Of a stretch of 64,000 bases of DNA, positions 8,994 through 17,074 are shown piece by piece; position 1 is the stretch's first letter; each line of letters opens with the position of its first letter. Below the pieces are notes generated by a model that saw only the letters and a list, made by a program, of their open reading frames with translations, did not search any database and was not told the DNA's origin. Source of the DNA: Rhizobium etli 8C-3 (GTDB taxonomy: Bacteria > Pseudomonadota > Alphaproteobacteria > Rhizobiales > Rhizobiaceae); the NCBI RefSeq assembly GCF_001908375.1, contig NZ_CP017241.1, forward strand, positions 2,917,001-2,981,000, in the 5' to 3' direction. Both the position numbers and the translations under genes were made by a program.

Positions 8994-9133
8994 ATTATCT
9001 GTCAGATGCAAACCAAAGGCAACTGGCGATTTTCCGGCGCAACAAAACAAACAAGCGCGCGGGAATTGACGATGGGAACGGACGGCGCATGTTCTTTGCA
9101 TGACCCGTAAAAAAACAGGTGAGGATATCAGAC

Positions 9134-10387
9134 ATGGTGGCAGCACCAGGCGAGAATATGCGCGTCAACGGAGACCGTCTCTGGGACAGTCTGATGGAGA
9201 TGGCAAAGATCGGCCCCGGAATTGCCGGAGGCAATAACCGCCAGACGCTGACGGACTCCGATGCCGAGGGCCGCAGCCTGTTCCGCACTTGGTGTGAATC
9301 TGCAGGCCTTTCCGTCGGCGTCGACAAAATGGGCACGATGTTTGCAACTCGTCCAGGCACGGATCCCGATGCGCTCCCCGTTTATGTCGGCTCGCATCTC
9401 GATACCCAGCCGACCGGCGGCAAATATGATGGCGTGCTCGGCGTGCTCGGCGCGCTCGAAGTCGTCCGCACATTGAACGACCTCGGCATCAGGACGAAGC
9501 ACCCGATCGTCGTCACCAACTGGACCAATGAGGAAGGGGCCCGTTTCGCCCCGGCCATGCTTGCCTCCGGCGTCTTCGCCGGCGTTCACACGCTTGACTA
9601 TGCCTATGGCCGCAAGGATCCCGAGGGCAAGACGTTCGGCGACGAGCTGAAGCGCATTGGCTGGCTCGGCGACGAAGAAGTCGGCGCGCGCAAGATGCAC
9701 GCCTATTTCGAGTATCACATCGAGCAGGGTCCGATCCTCGAGGCCGAGGAGAAGCAGATCGGTGTCGTTACCCACTGTCAGGGCCTCTGGTGGCTGGAAT
9801 TCACGCTGACCGGCAGGGAGGCCCATACCGGCTCGACGCCGATGAACATGCGCGTCAATGCCGGGCTTGCCATGGCGCGCATTTTCGAGATGGTACAAGA
9901 GGTCGCCATGAGCGAGCAGCCGGGCGCTGTCGGCGGCGTCGGCCAGGTGTTCTTCTCGCCGAACTCGCGCAACGTGCTGCCTGGCAAGGTGATCTTCACC
10001 GTCGACATCCGCTCGCCCGACAAGGAAAAGCTCGACCGCATGCGCGCCAAGATCGAGGCCGAAGCGCCGAAGATCGCCGATGCGCTTGGCGTCGGCTGTT
10101 CGATCGAGGCGATCGGCCATTTCGAACCGGTGACCTTCGATCCGAAGCTTGTCACTGCCGTGCGCGATGCCGCCGAAAGGCTCGGCTACAGCCACATGAA
10201 CCTCATCTCCGGGGCCGGCCACGACGCCTGCTGGGCTGCCAAGGTCGCGCCGACGACGATGATCATGTGCCCCTGCGTCGGCGGCTTGTCGCACAACGAG
10301 GCGGAGGAAATTTCCAAGGAATGGGCGACCGCCGGTGCGGACGTGCTGTTCCATGCCGTGGCCGAGACGGCGGAGATCGTCCGATGA
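9134..10387 (+). CDS. Beta-ureidopropionase / N-carbamoyl amino-acid amidohydrolase (M20 family, HyuC/AmaB type)
   Basis: 417 residues from the ATG at 9134, with GAGG nine bases upstream. It belongs to the binuclear-metal M20 family. GSHLDTQPTGGKYDG and NEEGARF carry metal ligands, HIEQGPILE is the amidohydrolase signature, GREAHTGSTPM is in the dimerisation lid, and SGAGHDA carries the C-terminal catalytic region. It would hydrolyse N-carbamoyl-beta-alanine to beta-alanine, CO2 and ammonia, the third step after PreTA and dihydropyrimidinase. Its stop overlaps the next start (ATGA), so it heads an operon with the 91-residue protein and hydA. An L-carbamoylase role on hydantoins is possible, but RutR control favours pyrimidines. 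Confidence 0.92.
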   Translation: MVAAPGENMRVNGDRLWDSLMEMAKIGPGIAGGNNRQTLTDSDAEGRSLFRTWCESAGLSVGVDKMGTMFATRPGTDPDALPVYVGSHLDTQPTGGKYDGVLGVLGALEVVRTLNDLGIRTKHPIVVTNWTNEEGARFAPAMLASGVFAGVHTLDYAYGRKDPEGKTFGDELKRIGWLGDEEVGARKMHAYFEYHIEQGPILEAEEKQIGVVTHCQGLWWLEFTLTGREAHTGSTPMNMRVNAGLAMARIFEMVQEVAMSEQPGAVGGVGQVFFSPNSRNVLPGKVIFTVDIRSPDKEKLDRMRAKIEAEAPKIADALGVGCSIEAIGHFEPVTFDPKLVTAVRDAAERLGYSHMNLISGAGHDACWAAKVAPTTMIMCPCVGGLSHNEAEEISKEWATAGADVLFHAVAETAEIVR

Positions 10388-10659
10388 CGGCCGATCCGGA
10401 TGCCGATCTGAACACCATGACGCACAGGCAACTGCTTTCGGCAGCGCGCGCCATGCGTCATGCGATCCGCACCCACCGGGATACGTCCATGCACGCGCTC
10501 TGTTGGCATCACCCCGACATGTGGGCGCTTCTACCGGATTCACCTGCCGGTGGCCAGATCGTGCCGGATTGGCCCCAGTTCATGCGCGGCTGCATCCGCT
10601 ACCGCCAGTCATTGGATAAACAGCTTGCGCAGGCACCGCGCAGCGCCAGGGAGTTTTGA
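10384..10659 (+). CDS. Small conserved-context protein of unknown function in the pyrimidine operon
   Basis: 91 residues. It starts at an ATG overlapping the upstream stop by four bases, and its own stop lies two bases before the dihydropyrimidinase ATG. Such tight packing strongly supports translation. The sequence is soluble, rich in His, Arg and Trp (CWHHPDMWALLP, QFMRGCIRYRQSLDKQL), with no signal peptide, membrane helix or domain I recognise. Position between the second- and third-step enzymes suggests an accessory role in reductive pyrimidine breakdown, but nothing in the sequence gives a reaction. Confidence 0.72.
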   Translation: MTADPDADLNTMTHRQLLSAARAMRHAIRTHRDTSMHALCWHHPDMWALLPDSPAGGQIVPDWPQFMRGCIRYRQSLDKQLAQAPRSAREF

Positions 10660-10661
10660 GA

Positions 10662-12116
10662 ATGAGCACAGTCATCAAGGGCGGAACCATCGTCACGGCC
10701 GACCTCACCTATACGGCGGATGTGAAGATCGAAGGCGGCAGGATCGTCGAGATCGGCCCTAACCTTTCGGCCAATGAGACGCTGGATGCCTCCGGCTGCT
10801 TCGTGATGCCGGGCGGCATCGACCCGCACACGCATCTCGAGATGCCGTTCATGGGCACCTACTCCTCCGACGATTTCGAAAGCGGCACCCGCGCGGCCCT
10901 TTCCGGCGGCACGACGATGGTGGTCGACTTCGCCCTGCCCTCGCCTGGCCAGTCGCTACTTGAAGCGCTGACGATGTGGGATAACAAATCGACCCGCGCC
11001 AACTGCGACTATTCCTTCCATATGGCGATCACCTGGTGGAGCGAGCAGGTCTTCAATGAAATGAAGGCCGTCGTCCAGGACAAGGGCATCAACACCTTCA
11101 AGCATTTCATGGCCTACAAGGGTGCGCTGATGGTGGACGACGACGAGATGTATTCCTCCTTCCGGCGCTGCGCCGAACTCGGCGCGCTGCCGCTGGTCCA
11201 CGCCGAAAACGGCGACGTTGTCGCGCAATTGCAGGCAAAGCTCATGGCCGAAGGCAACAACGGCCCGGAAGCCCACGCCTATTCCCGGCCGCCGGAAGTA
11301 GAAGGCGAGGCGACCAATCGCGCCATCATGATTGCCGACATGGCCGGCTGCCCGGTCTACATCGTCCACACCTCCTGCGAACAGGCGCATGAAGCGATCC
11401 GCCGCGCCCGCCAGAAAGGCATCCGCGCCTATGGCGAACCGCTCATCCAGCACCTGACGCTCGACGAGACGGAATATTTCAACAAGGACTGGGATCACGC
11501 CGCCCGCCGTGTCATGTCACCGCCCTTCCGCAACAAGCAGCATCAAGATAGCCTCTGGGCCGGCCTTGCCTCCGGCTCGCTGCAGGTCGTCGCCACCGAC
11601 CATTGCGCTTTTACGACCGACCAGAAGCGTTTCGGCGTCGGCGACTTCACCAAGATCCCGAACGGCACCGGCGGCCTTGAAGACCGCATGCCGATGCTCT
11701 GGACCTATGGCATCAATACCGGCCGGCTGACGATGAACGAATTCGTGGCCGTGACCTCGACGAACATCGCCAAGATCCTCAACATCTATCCGAAGAAGGG
11801 CGCAATCCTCGTTGGTGCCGACGCCGATCTCGTCGTCTGGGACCCGAAGCGCGCAAAGACCATCACCGCGAAAAACCAGCAGTCGGCGATCGACTACAAC
11901 GTCTTCGAAGGCAAGCAGGTCACCGGACTGCCGCGATTTACTCTGACGCGCGGCGTCGTTGCCATTGAAGAAGACACGATCAAGACCCGCCAGGGTCATG
12001 GCGAGTTCATCAAGCGCCAACCGGTCACCGCCGTCAGCAAGGCGCTGTCGACCTGGAAGGAAGTCACCGCGCCGCGCAAGGTCGAGCGCACCGGCATTCC
12101 GGCAAGCGGCGTGTGA
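10662..12116 (+). CDS. hydA: Dihydropyrimidinase / D-hydantoinase
   Basis: 484 residues of the cyclic amidohydrolase superfamily. Metal ligands are visible in GGIDPHTHLEMPF (HxH), the lysine expected to be carbamylated in FMAYKGALMVDDD, VHAENGD, IVHTSCEQAHEAIRRARQKG, and the aspartate in ATDHCAFT. It opens the dihydrouracil or dihydrothymine ring to N-carbamoyl-beta-amino acids, between PreTA and the M20 enzyme. The ATG at 10662 has GGAG eight bases upstream inside the end of the preceding gene. Third gene of the rutR-divergent operon. Homologues are used industrially as D-hydantoinases. Confidence 0.95.
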   Translation: MSTVIKGGTIVTADLTYTADVKIEGGRIVEIGPNLSANETLDASGCFVMPGGIDPHTHLEMPFMGTYSSDDFESGTRAALSGGTTMVVDFALPSPGQSLLEALTMWDNKSTRANCDYSFHMAITWWSEQVFNEMKAVVQDKGINTFKHFMAYKGALMVDDDEMYSSFRRCAELGALPLVHAENGDVVAQLQAKLMAEGNNGPEAHAYSRPPEVEGEATNRAIMIADMAGCPVYIVHTSCEQAHEAIRRARQKGIRAYGEPLIQHLTLDETEYFNKDWDHAARRVMSPPFRNKQHQDSLWAGLASGSLQVVATDHCAFTTDQKRFGVGDFTKIPNGTGGLEDRMPMLWTYGINTGRLTMNEFVAVTSTNIAKILNIYPKKGAILVGADADLVVWDPKRAKTITAKNQQSAIDYNVFEGKQVTGLPRFTLTRGVVAIEEDTIKTRQGHGEFIKRQPVTAVSKALSTWKEVTAPRKVERTGIPASGV

Positions 12117-12326
12117 TCGGAAGGGATGTCGAGCGTGCGAAATACCCCCTTCTGCCTTTTTGTGAGATCTCCTCCACCAAAAGGAAGATCGGGACGACGC
12201 GGCTGCCACATCACCGTCGTTGAACGGCACAATACGCCTGGCGCTTTGACCGGGATCGACGAGCGTCCTCCATCCGATCTCCCTTTTGGCAGGGGAGATG
12301 CCCGGAAGGGCCGAGGGGAGGATTTT
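12117..12326. repeat. Intergenic palindromic repeat element (RIME-like) between convergent genes
   Basis: The gap between convergent hydA and the cupin gene holds two related GC-rich blocks. One near 12165-12215 reads GAGATCTCCTCCACCAAAAG and on to GATCGGGACG; the other near 12270-12330 reads CGATCTCCCTTTTGGCAGGG and on to GAGATGCCCGGAAGGG. They can pair in part, the layout of the mosaic palindromic repeats common between rhizobial genes. It may also serve as a bidirectional terminator. Family assignment needs a repeat search. Confidence 0.45.
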
Positions 12327-12740
12327 TCACCCCTCCACCAATCGATCCAGTTCCGGCAGCAGCACGACACTTTCCTGCTCGTTGGGATCTGTCCGCGCGA
12401 TGATCGCGGTGCAAGGCGTGCTGCTAAGGTTCGCCGGCAGGTGCGGGACACCCTCCGGAATGTAAAACAGCTCGCCGGCATGGATGACGACATGATGCTC
12501 CAGCTCGTCGCCATACCAGGTGTGTGCTTCACCGGAGAGCATGTAGATCGCCGTTTCATGCGCCTCGTGCAGATGCGCCTTGGCGCGCACGCCCGGTGGG
12601 ATCGTCAGAAGATGCATGCAGATGCCCTTCGCGCCGACCGTTTCGGCTGCAATGCCTTCAAAGTAGCTCAGCCCCTGCTTGCCGCTGTAGGCGTGGTTGG
12701 GGCGAATGATGTGGCAGGTGGGCTTTGACTTCGCGTCCAT
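12327..12740 (-). CDS. Cupin-domain protein
   Basis: 137 residues from the ATG at 12740, with GGAG seven bases upstream; further upstream the open frame looks non-coding. It is a single cupin barrel with the metal-ligand block HLHEAHETAIYMLSGE, and YIPEGVPHLP in motif 2. It may bind a metal and a small ligand or act as a dioxygenase/isomerase, but the substrate is not evident. It sits between hydA and the divergent ABC importer (99 bases between starts), so a link to pyrimidine-related metabolism is suggested only by position. Confidence 0.78.
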   Translation of the reverse strand: MDAKSKPTCHIIRPNHAYSGKQGLSYFEGIAAETVGAKGICMHLLTIPPGVRAKAHLHEAHETAIYMLSGEAHTWYGDELEHHVVIHAGELFYIPEGVPHLPANLSSTPCTAIIARTDPNEQESVVLLPELDRLVEG

Positions 12741-12839
12741 CGTCATTCTCCATGAATTTTGCCGCGGCAACGAAAACCGGCCATCATCATAGCACGCAAA
12801 CCGCGGCGACGCGGGGAAAACAGGACTGGTAAAGCATCG

Positions 12840-13622
12840 ATGCAAGCATCCGTCGTATCCGCAAAGGATCTCTGTCTCACCTACCAGACGAATGACGGGC
12901 CGGTGCATGCGCTGAGCGATGTCAATCTCGATGTCCGCAAGGGCGATTTCGTTTCTTTCATCGGCCCGTCCGGCTGTGGCAAGACGACCTTCCTGCGCGT
13001 CATCGCCGATCTGGAGAAGAAGACCTCAGGCGAGATCACCGTCAACGGCATGACACCGGACGATGCCCGCAAGGCGCGCGCCTATGGCTACGTCTTCCAG
13101 GCGCCGGCGCTCTATCCCTGGAGGACGATCGAGAAGAACATCGCGCTCCCCCTAGAGATCATGAGTTACGCCGCCGCCGACCAGAAGAAGCGCATCGCCG
13201 AGGCACTGGATCTCGTCAACCTCTCCGGCTTCGAGAAGAAATTTCCCTGGCAGCTTTCCGGCGGCATGCAGCAGCGTGCCTCGATCGCCCGCGCACTCGC
13301 TTTCGACGCCGACCTGCTGTTGATGGACGAGCCTTTCGGCGCACTCGACGAAATCGTCCGCGACCACCTCAACGAGGAGCTTTTGAAGCTTTGGGCGCGC
13401 ACCAACAAGACAATCTGCTTCGTCACCCACTCGATCCCCGAAGCCGTCTACCTTTCCACGAAGATCGTCGTCATGTCCCCGCGCCCCGGCCGCGTCACCG
13501 ACGTCATCGACTCCACGCTGCCGGCCGAGCGCCCCCTTGGCATCCGCGAAACTGCGGAATTCCTGAAAATCGCCCACCGCGTGCGTGAAGGGCTAAGGGC
13601 GGGGCATAGCTATGAGGAGTAG
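12840..13622 (+). CDS. ABC importer ATP-binding protein (NitT/TauT/SsuB family)
   Basis: 260 residues. Walker A GPSGCGKTT, signature LSGGMQQR, Walker B LLLMDEPFGALDE and the H-loop FVTHSIPEAV are all intact. It matches the nitrate/sulfonate/taurine/pyrimidine-precursor class of ATPases. The ATG at 12840 begins the domain; no strong ribosome-binding site is seen. It is followed 12 bases later by two permease genes and then an NMT1-like binding protein, forming a complete importer. Its position beside pyrimidine catabolism suggests a pyrimidine or related ring compound as substrate, which is inference. Confidence 0.9.
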   Translation: MQASVVSAKDLCLTYQTNDGPVHALSDVNLDVRKGDFVSFIGPSGCGKTTFLRVIADLEKKTSGEITVNGMTPDDARKARAYGYVFQAPALYPWRTIEKNIALPLEIMSYAAADQKKRIAEALDLVNLSGFEKKFPWQLSGGMQQRASIARALAFDADLLLMDEPFGALDEIVRDHLNEELLKLWARTNKTICFVTHSIPEAVYLSTKIVVMSPRPGRVTDVIDSTLPAERPLGIRETAEFLKIAHRVREGLRAGHSYEE

Positions 13623-13634
13623 GAGGGCAGGCCT

Positions 13635-14519
13635 ATGAAACCCGATACCCTCAAGGACAAATTCATTCCCGTCCTGACGATCCTGCTGGCGCTCATCGCC
13701 GTCTGGTATGCTGCAGCGATCCTCATGAACGCATCGTTCCAGCGGGACATGGACCAGCGCGGCAACGTCACCTCCACGGCAATGGAATTCGTCGAAAAGA
13801 CGCTCTCGCAGCCCAAGCCGATCCTGCCGGCACCGCATCAGGTGGCGATCAATGTCTTCGAGAATACGTTCCTTAGAAAACTCTCCAGCAATCGCAGCCT
13901 CGTCTACCACGCCGGCGTAACACTGTCCTCGACGGTTCTCGGCTTTGGGCTTGGAACCCTGCTCGGCATCGCGATCGCCGTCGGCATCGTGCATATCAAG
14001 ACGCTCGACCGCAGCCTGATGCCGTGGATCATCGCATCGCAGACGGTGCCGATCCTTGCGATCGCGCCGATGGTCATTGTCGTGCTCGGCGCGATCAACA
14101 TTACCGGCCTGATCCCGAAGGCGCTGATCTCGACCTATCTCTCCTTCTTCCCCGTCGCGGTCGGAATGGTGAAAGGTCTGCGCTCGCCCGAGATCATGCA
14201 TCTCGACCTGATGCGCACCTATAACGCGACCGCATTGCAAACCTTCTGGAAGCTGCGCGTCCCGGCCTCGATCCCTTTCCTCTTCACGTCGATGAAAGTG
14301 GCGATTGCCGCAAGCCTCGTCGGCGCAATCGTCGGAGAACTTCCGACAGGCGCGGTCGCCGGCATCGGTTCGAAGCTGCTGGCGGGCTCCTATTACAGCC
14401 AGACGATCGATATCTGGGCGGCACTCGTGGCAGGCTCCGTGCTGGCGGCCATGCTCGTTGCGATTGTCGGCCTGGTGTCTAAGATCGTCGATCGCGCCAT
14501 GGGTGGGAGGCCGGCATGA
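13635..14519 (+). CDS. ABC importer permease, subunit 1
   Basis: 294 residues with a BPD-transport-1 (SsuC/TauC-like) permease fold: one N-terminal membrane helix (about 12-33), a periplasmic stretch, then five helices. The ATPase-coupling EAA loop is seen as MRTYNATALQTFWKLRVPASIPFLFTSMK. The TGA overlaps the ATG of the second permease by four bases. The two permeases would form a heterodimer with the ATPase encoded just upstream. Confidence 0.9.
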   Translation: MKPDTLKDKFIPVLTILLALIAVWYAAAILMNASFQRDMDQRGNVTSTAMEFVEKTLSQPKPILPAPHQVAINVFENTFLRKLSSNRSLVYHAGVTLSSTVLGFGLGTLLGIAIAVGIVHIKTLDRSLMPWIIASQTVPILAIAPMVIVVLGAINITGLIPKALISTYLSFFPVAVGMVKGLRSPEIMHLDLMRTYNATALQTFWKLRVPASIPFLFTSMKVAIAASLVGAIVGELPTGAVAGIGSKLLAGSYYSQTIDIWAALVAGSVLAAMLVAIVGLVSKIVDRAMGGRPA

Positions 14520-15643
14520 AGATGCTGAATGTCTCCTGGCAGGCATTGATCGCTCTTTTTCTCTGCGCCGCGGCACTGCTCTGGCTGCCGCTCCTCGACC
14601 AAGCCGCCCCCCGCCCCTTCAGCGGCGAGACGGTGACACTTGTCGTCGTCATCGTCGCTGCATCCGCGCTCATTTCGGCAGCGCCTCTGCCGCGTCTCTA
14701 TTCCGCGACCGTTCTGCTGATCGGCACCCATGGCGCCGCCTGGATGCTGCTTGCCGGCATTGCCGGCAACGAAGGCATGGCGGCGAAGTCGTTCTTCTTT
14801 CTGATCGCCGCCTGCTGGCTGCTCGCCTGGCGCTGCGTCACCGTACTTTGCGAGCTACAGCCCGCCTCCAATTTCAAAGCGTCGTTCCTGCGTCTGCTGA
14901 TCCCTGCGATCTTCGGCGCCTGGATCCTGATTCTTTGGGAAACGGCAACCCGCGGGGCGGGCATTCCCTTCGTGCTCCTACCGCCGCCAAGCGCTATTGG
15001 CGCACGCATCGCCGGATCGCTGACGATCCTCGGCGAAGATATTCGGCAGACGATCTTCAAGGCCGTGCTGATCGGCTACGCCGTTGGCTGTGCCAGCGGC
15101 TTCGTCGTCGCGATTCTGGCCGATCGCGTGGCGTTCCTGCGCCGCGGCCTGCTGCCGATCGGCAACATGGTCTCGGCGCTGCCGATCATCGGCGTGGCGC
15201 CGATCATGGTCATGTGGTTCGGCTTCGACTGGCCGTCGAAGGCTGCAGTCGTCATTATCATGACCTTCTTCCCGATGCTGGTAAACACCGTCGCGGGCCT
15301 TTCCGCGTCCGGCAGCATGGAGCGCGACCTCATGCGCACCTATGCCTCGAACTACTGGCAGACGCTGCTGAAGCTCCGGCTTCCCGCAGCCATGCCTTTC
15401 ATTTTCAATGCGCTGAAGATCAACTCGACGCTGGCGCTGATTGGTGCCATCGTTGCGGAATTCTTCGGAACGCCGATCGTCGGAATGGGCTTCCGCATCT
15501 CCACCGAGATCGGGCGCATGAATGTCGACATGGTCTGGGCCGAAATCGCCGTTGCGGCGTTGGCGGGCTCGATCTTCTATGGGGCCGTCGCCCTCGCCGA
15601 AAGGGCGGTGACTTTCTGGCATCCGTCTATCCGTGGTGGCTAG
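14516..15643 (+). CDS. ABC importer permease, subunit 2
   Basis: 375 residues, longer than its partner because of about four extra N-terminal membrane helices (residues 5-120) before the canonical permease core. The core begins near residue 125, and its EAA loop is MRTYASNYWQTLLKLRLPAAMPFIFNALK. The start overlaps the first permease stop (ATGA), indicating coupled translation. It is a paralogue of the preceding gene. The extra N-terminal membrane region is unusual for SsuC-like permeases, though seen in some ThiX/pyrimidine-type importers. Confidence 0.9.
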   Translation: MKMLNVSWQALIALFLCAAALLWLPLLDQAAPRPFSGETVTLVVVIVAASALISAAPLPRLYSATVLLIGTHGAAWMLLAGIAGNEGMAAKSFFFLIAACWLLAWRCVTVLCELQPASNFKASFLRLLIPAIFGAWILILWETATRGAGIPFVLLPPPSAIGARIAGSLTILGEDIRQTIFKAVLIGYAVGCASGFVVAILADRVAFLRRGLLPIGNMVSALPIIGVAPIMVMWFGFDWPSKAAVVIIMTFFPMLVNTVAGLSASGSMERDLMRTYASNYWQTLLKLRLPAAMPFIFNALKINSTLALIGAIVAEFFGTPIVGMGFRISTEIGRMNVDMVWAEIAVAALAGSIFYGAVALAERAVTFWHPSIRGG

Positions 15644-15697
15644 ACGTCGCTTTATTCCCGCAAATGGGATGGGCATAACTTCAGAGGGAAAAGAAAA

Positions 15698-16669
15698 ATG
15701 AAAAAACTGATGGTTGCAATGATGGCAAGCGCAATGTCGCTTGCGGCTGCCCATGCAATGGCCGCCGACAAGGTGACGCTGCAGCTGAAATGGGTCACGC
15801 AGAGCCAGTTTGCCGGTTATTACGTCGCCAAGGAGAAAGGCTACTACGAGGAAGAGGGCCTCGACGTCGACATCAAGCCGGGCGGTCCTGACATCGCACC
15901 CGAGCAGGTCATTGCCGGCGGCGGCGCCGACGTGATCGTCGACTGGATGGGCGGTGCGCTGGTTGCCCGCGAAAAGGGCGTACCGCTCGTCAATATCGCC
16001 CAGCCCTTCCAGAAGTCGGGCATGGAGATGATCTGCCGCAAGGACGGCCCGATCAAGTCCGAAGCCGACTTCAAGGGCCGCACCCTCGGCGTCTGGTTCT
16101 TCGGAAACGAATATCCGTTCTTCGCCTGGATGAACAAGCTCGGCCTCAAGACCGACGGCGGCCCGGATGGCGTGACCGTCCTCAAGCAGAGCTTCGACGT
16201 GCAGCCGCTCTTGCAGAAGCAGGCGGACTGCATCTCGGTCATGACCTACAATGAATACTGGCAGGCAATCGATGCGGGCTTCAAGCCGGAAGAGCTGATC
16301 GTCTTCAACTATACGGAAATGGGCAACGACCTTCTCGAAGACGGCCTCTATGCGATGGAGGACAAGCTCAAGGACCCGGCCTTCAAGGAAAAGATGGTCA
16401 AGTTCGTGAGAGCTTCGATGAAGGGCTGGAAATACTCGACCGAAAATCCGGATGAAGCAGCCGAGATCGTCGTCGATGCCGGCGGCCAGGACGAGAACCA
16501 CCAGAAGCGCATGATGGGCGAGGTCGCCAAGCTGATCGGCGACGGCACCGGCAAGCTCGACCCGGCGCTCTACGATCGCACGGCCAAGGCTCTTCTCGAC
16601 CAGAAGATCATCAACAAGGAGCCGTCCGGGGCCTGGACGCACGAAATTACCGAGGCGGCTGCGAAGTAA
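15698..16669 (+). CDS. ABC importer substrate-binding protein (NMT1/THI5-like)
   Basis: 323 residues with a Sec signal peptide (residues 1-22, cleaved after AHAMA). The mature part has the NMT1/THI5 fold opening KVTLQLKWVTQSQFAGYYVAKEKGYYEEEGLDV, as in binding proteins for the HMP pyrimidine, riboflavin or similar ring compounds. It is the last gene of the importer operon, 54 bases after the second permease, and a strong hairpin terminator follows. Context with preA, hydA and rutR makes a pyrimidine-type ligand plausible. No TPP or FMN riboswitch is seen upstream, which argues against thiamine or riboflavin. Confidence 0.88.
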   Translation: MKKLMVAMMASAMSLAAAHAMAADKVTLQLKWVTQSQFAGYYVAKEKGYYEEEGLDVDIKPGGPDIAPEQVIAGGGADVIVDWMGGALVAREKGVPLVNIAQPFQKSGMEMICRKDGPIKSEADFKGRTLGVWFFGNEYPFFAWMNKLGLKTDGGPDGVTVLKQSFDVQPLLQKQADCISVMTYNEYWQAIDAGFKPEELIVFNYTEMGNDLLEDGLYAMEDKLKDPAFKEKMVKFVRASMKGWKYSTENPDEAAEIVVDAGGQDENHQKRMMGEVAKLIGDGTGKLDPALYDRTAKALLDQKIINKEPSGAWTHEITEAAAK

Positions 16670-16677
16670 TTCCAGCG

Positions 16678-16719
16678 AAACCGAAACGCGCGGGAAAGCC
16701 TCGCGCGTTTTCGGTTTTT
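16678..16719 (+). terminator. Rho-independent terminator after the importer operon
   Basis: Arms AACCGAAACGCGCG and CGCGCGTTTTCGGTT pair with one bulged T, around a nine-base loop, and end in a T-run. It lies 9 bases after the binding-protein stop. Confidence 0.85.
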
Positions 16720-17074
16720 AGCGTTCGTTCAAAAAAATCAGCGACCATGTCGCATCGGCAGACTTTCGCACGTCATAAGAACATACGGCTGCGATCAATC
16801 ATCGGAATGACCACATAACCATGCGGTGATTGATCTGGACGTAAACGGCAATTAATATGTTCGGATAAGGGAATTATTTTCTGCCGGTCTTGCGCATCGA
16901 GCAAATCGGTACCAAGTACAAGCCGGATTTGCCGGAGGAGTGACTTCTCTGTAATAGAGACGGCAAACAATGCGGGAATGCCTCTGAGAACACAGAGACG
17001 AAATGGCCAGTTCGCGAGCTGAGGGACGACGCGCGATTTTGGCAGACTATGTCAGACAATTTGGATCACGACGC
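16720..17074. other. Intergenic region upstream of the RND efflux operon
   Basis: About 350 bases, more AT-rich than the neighbouring genes, with no supportable coding frame. It presumably holds the promoter and any operator of the efflux operon. No divergent local regulator is present, and I could not identify a convincing operator or riboswitch. Confidence 0.5.

Noticed and set aside
15644..15697. Riboswitch before the NMT1-like binding-protein gene
   Set aside because: The gap is only 54 bases and shows no TPP or FMN aptamer-like conserved segments.
16720..17074. Small coding genes or an RNA gene upstream of the RND operon
   Set aside because: Short frames lack ribosome-binding sites and the region shows no tRNA-like or stable structured RNA that I can identify.
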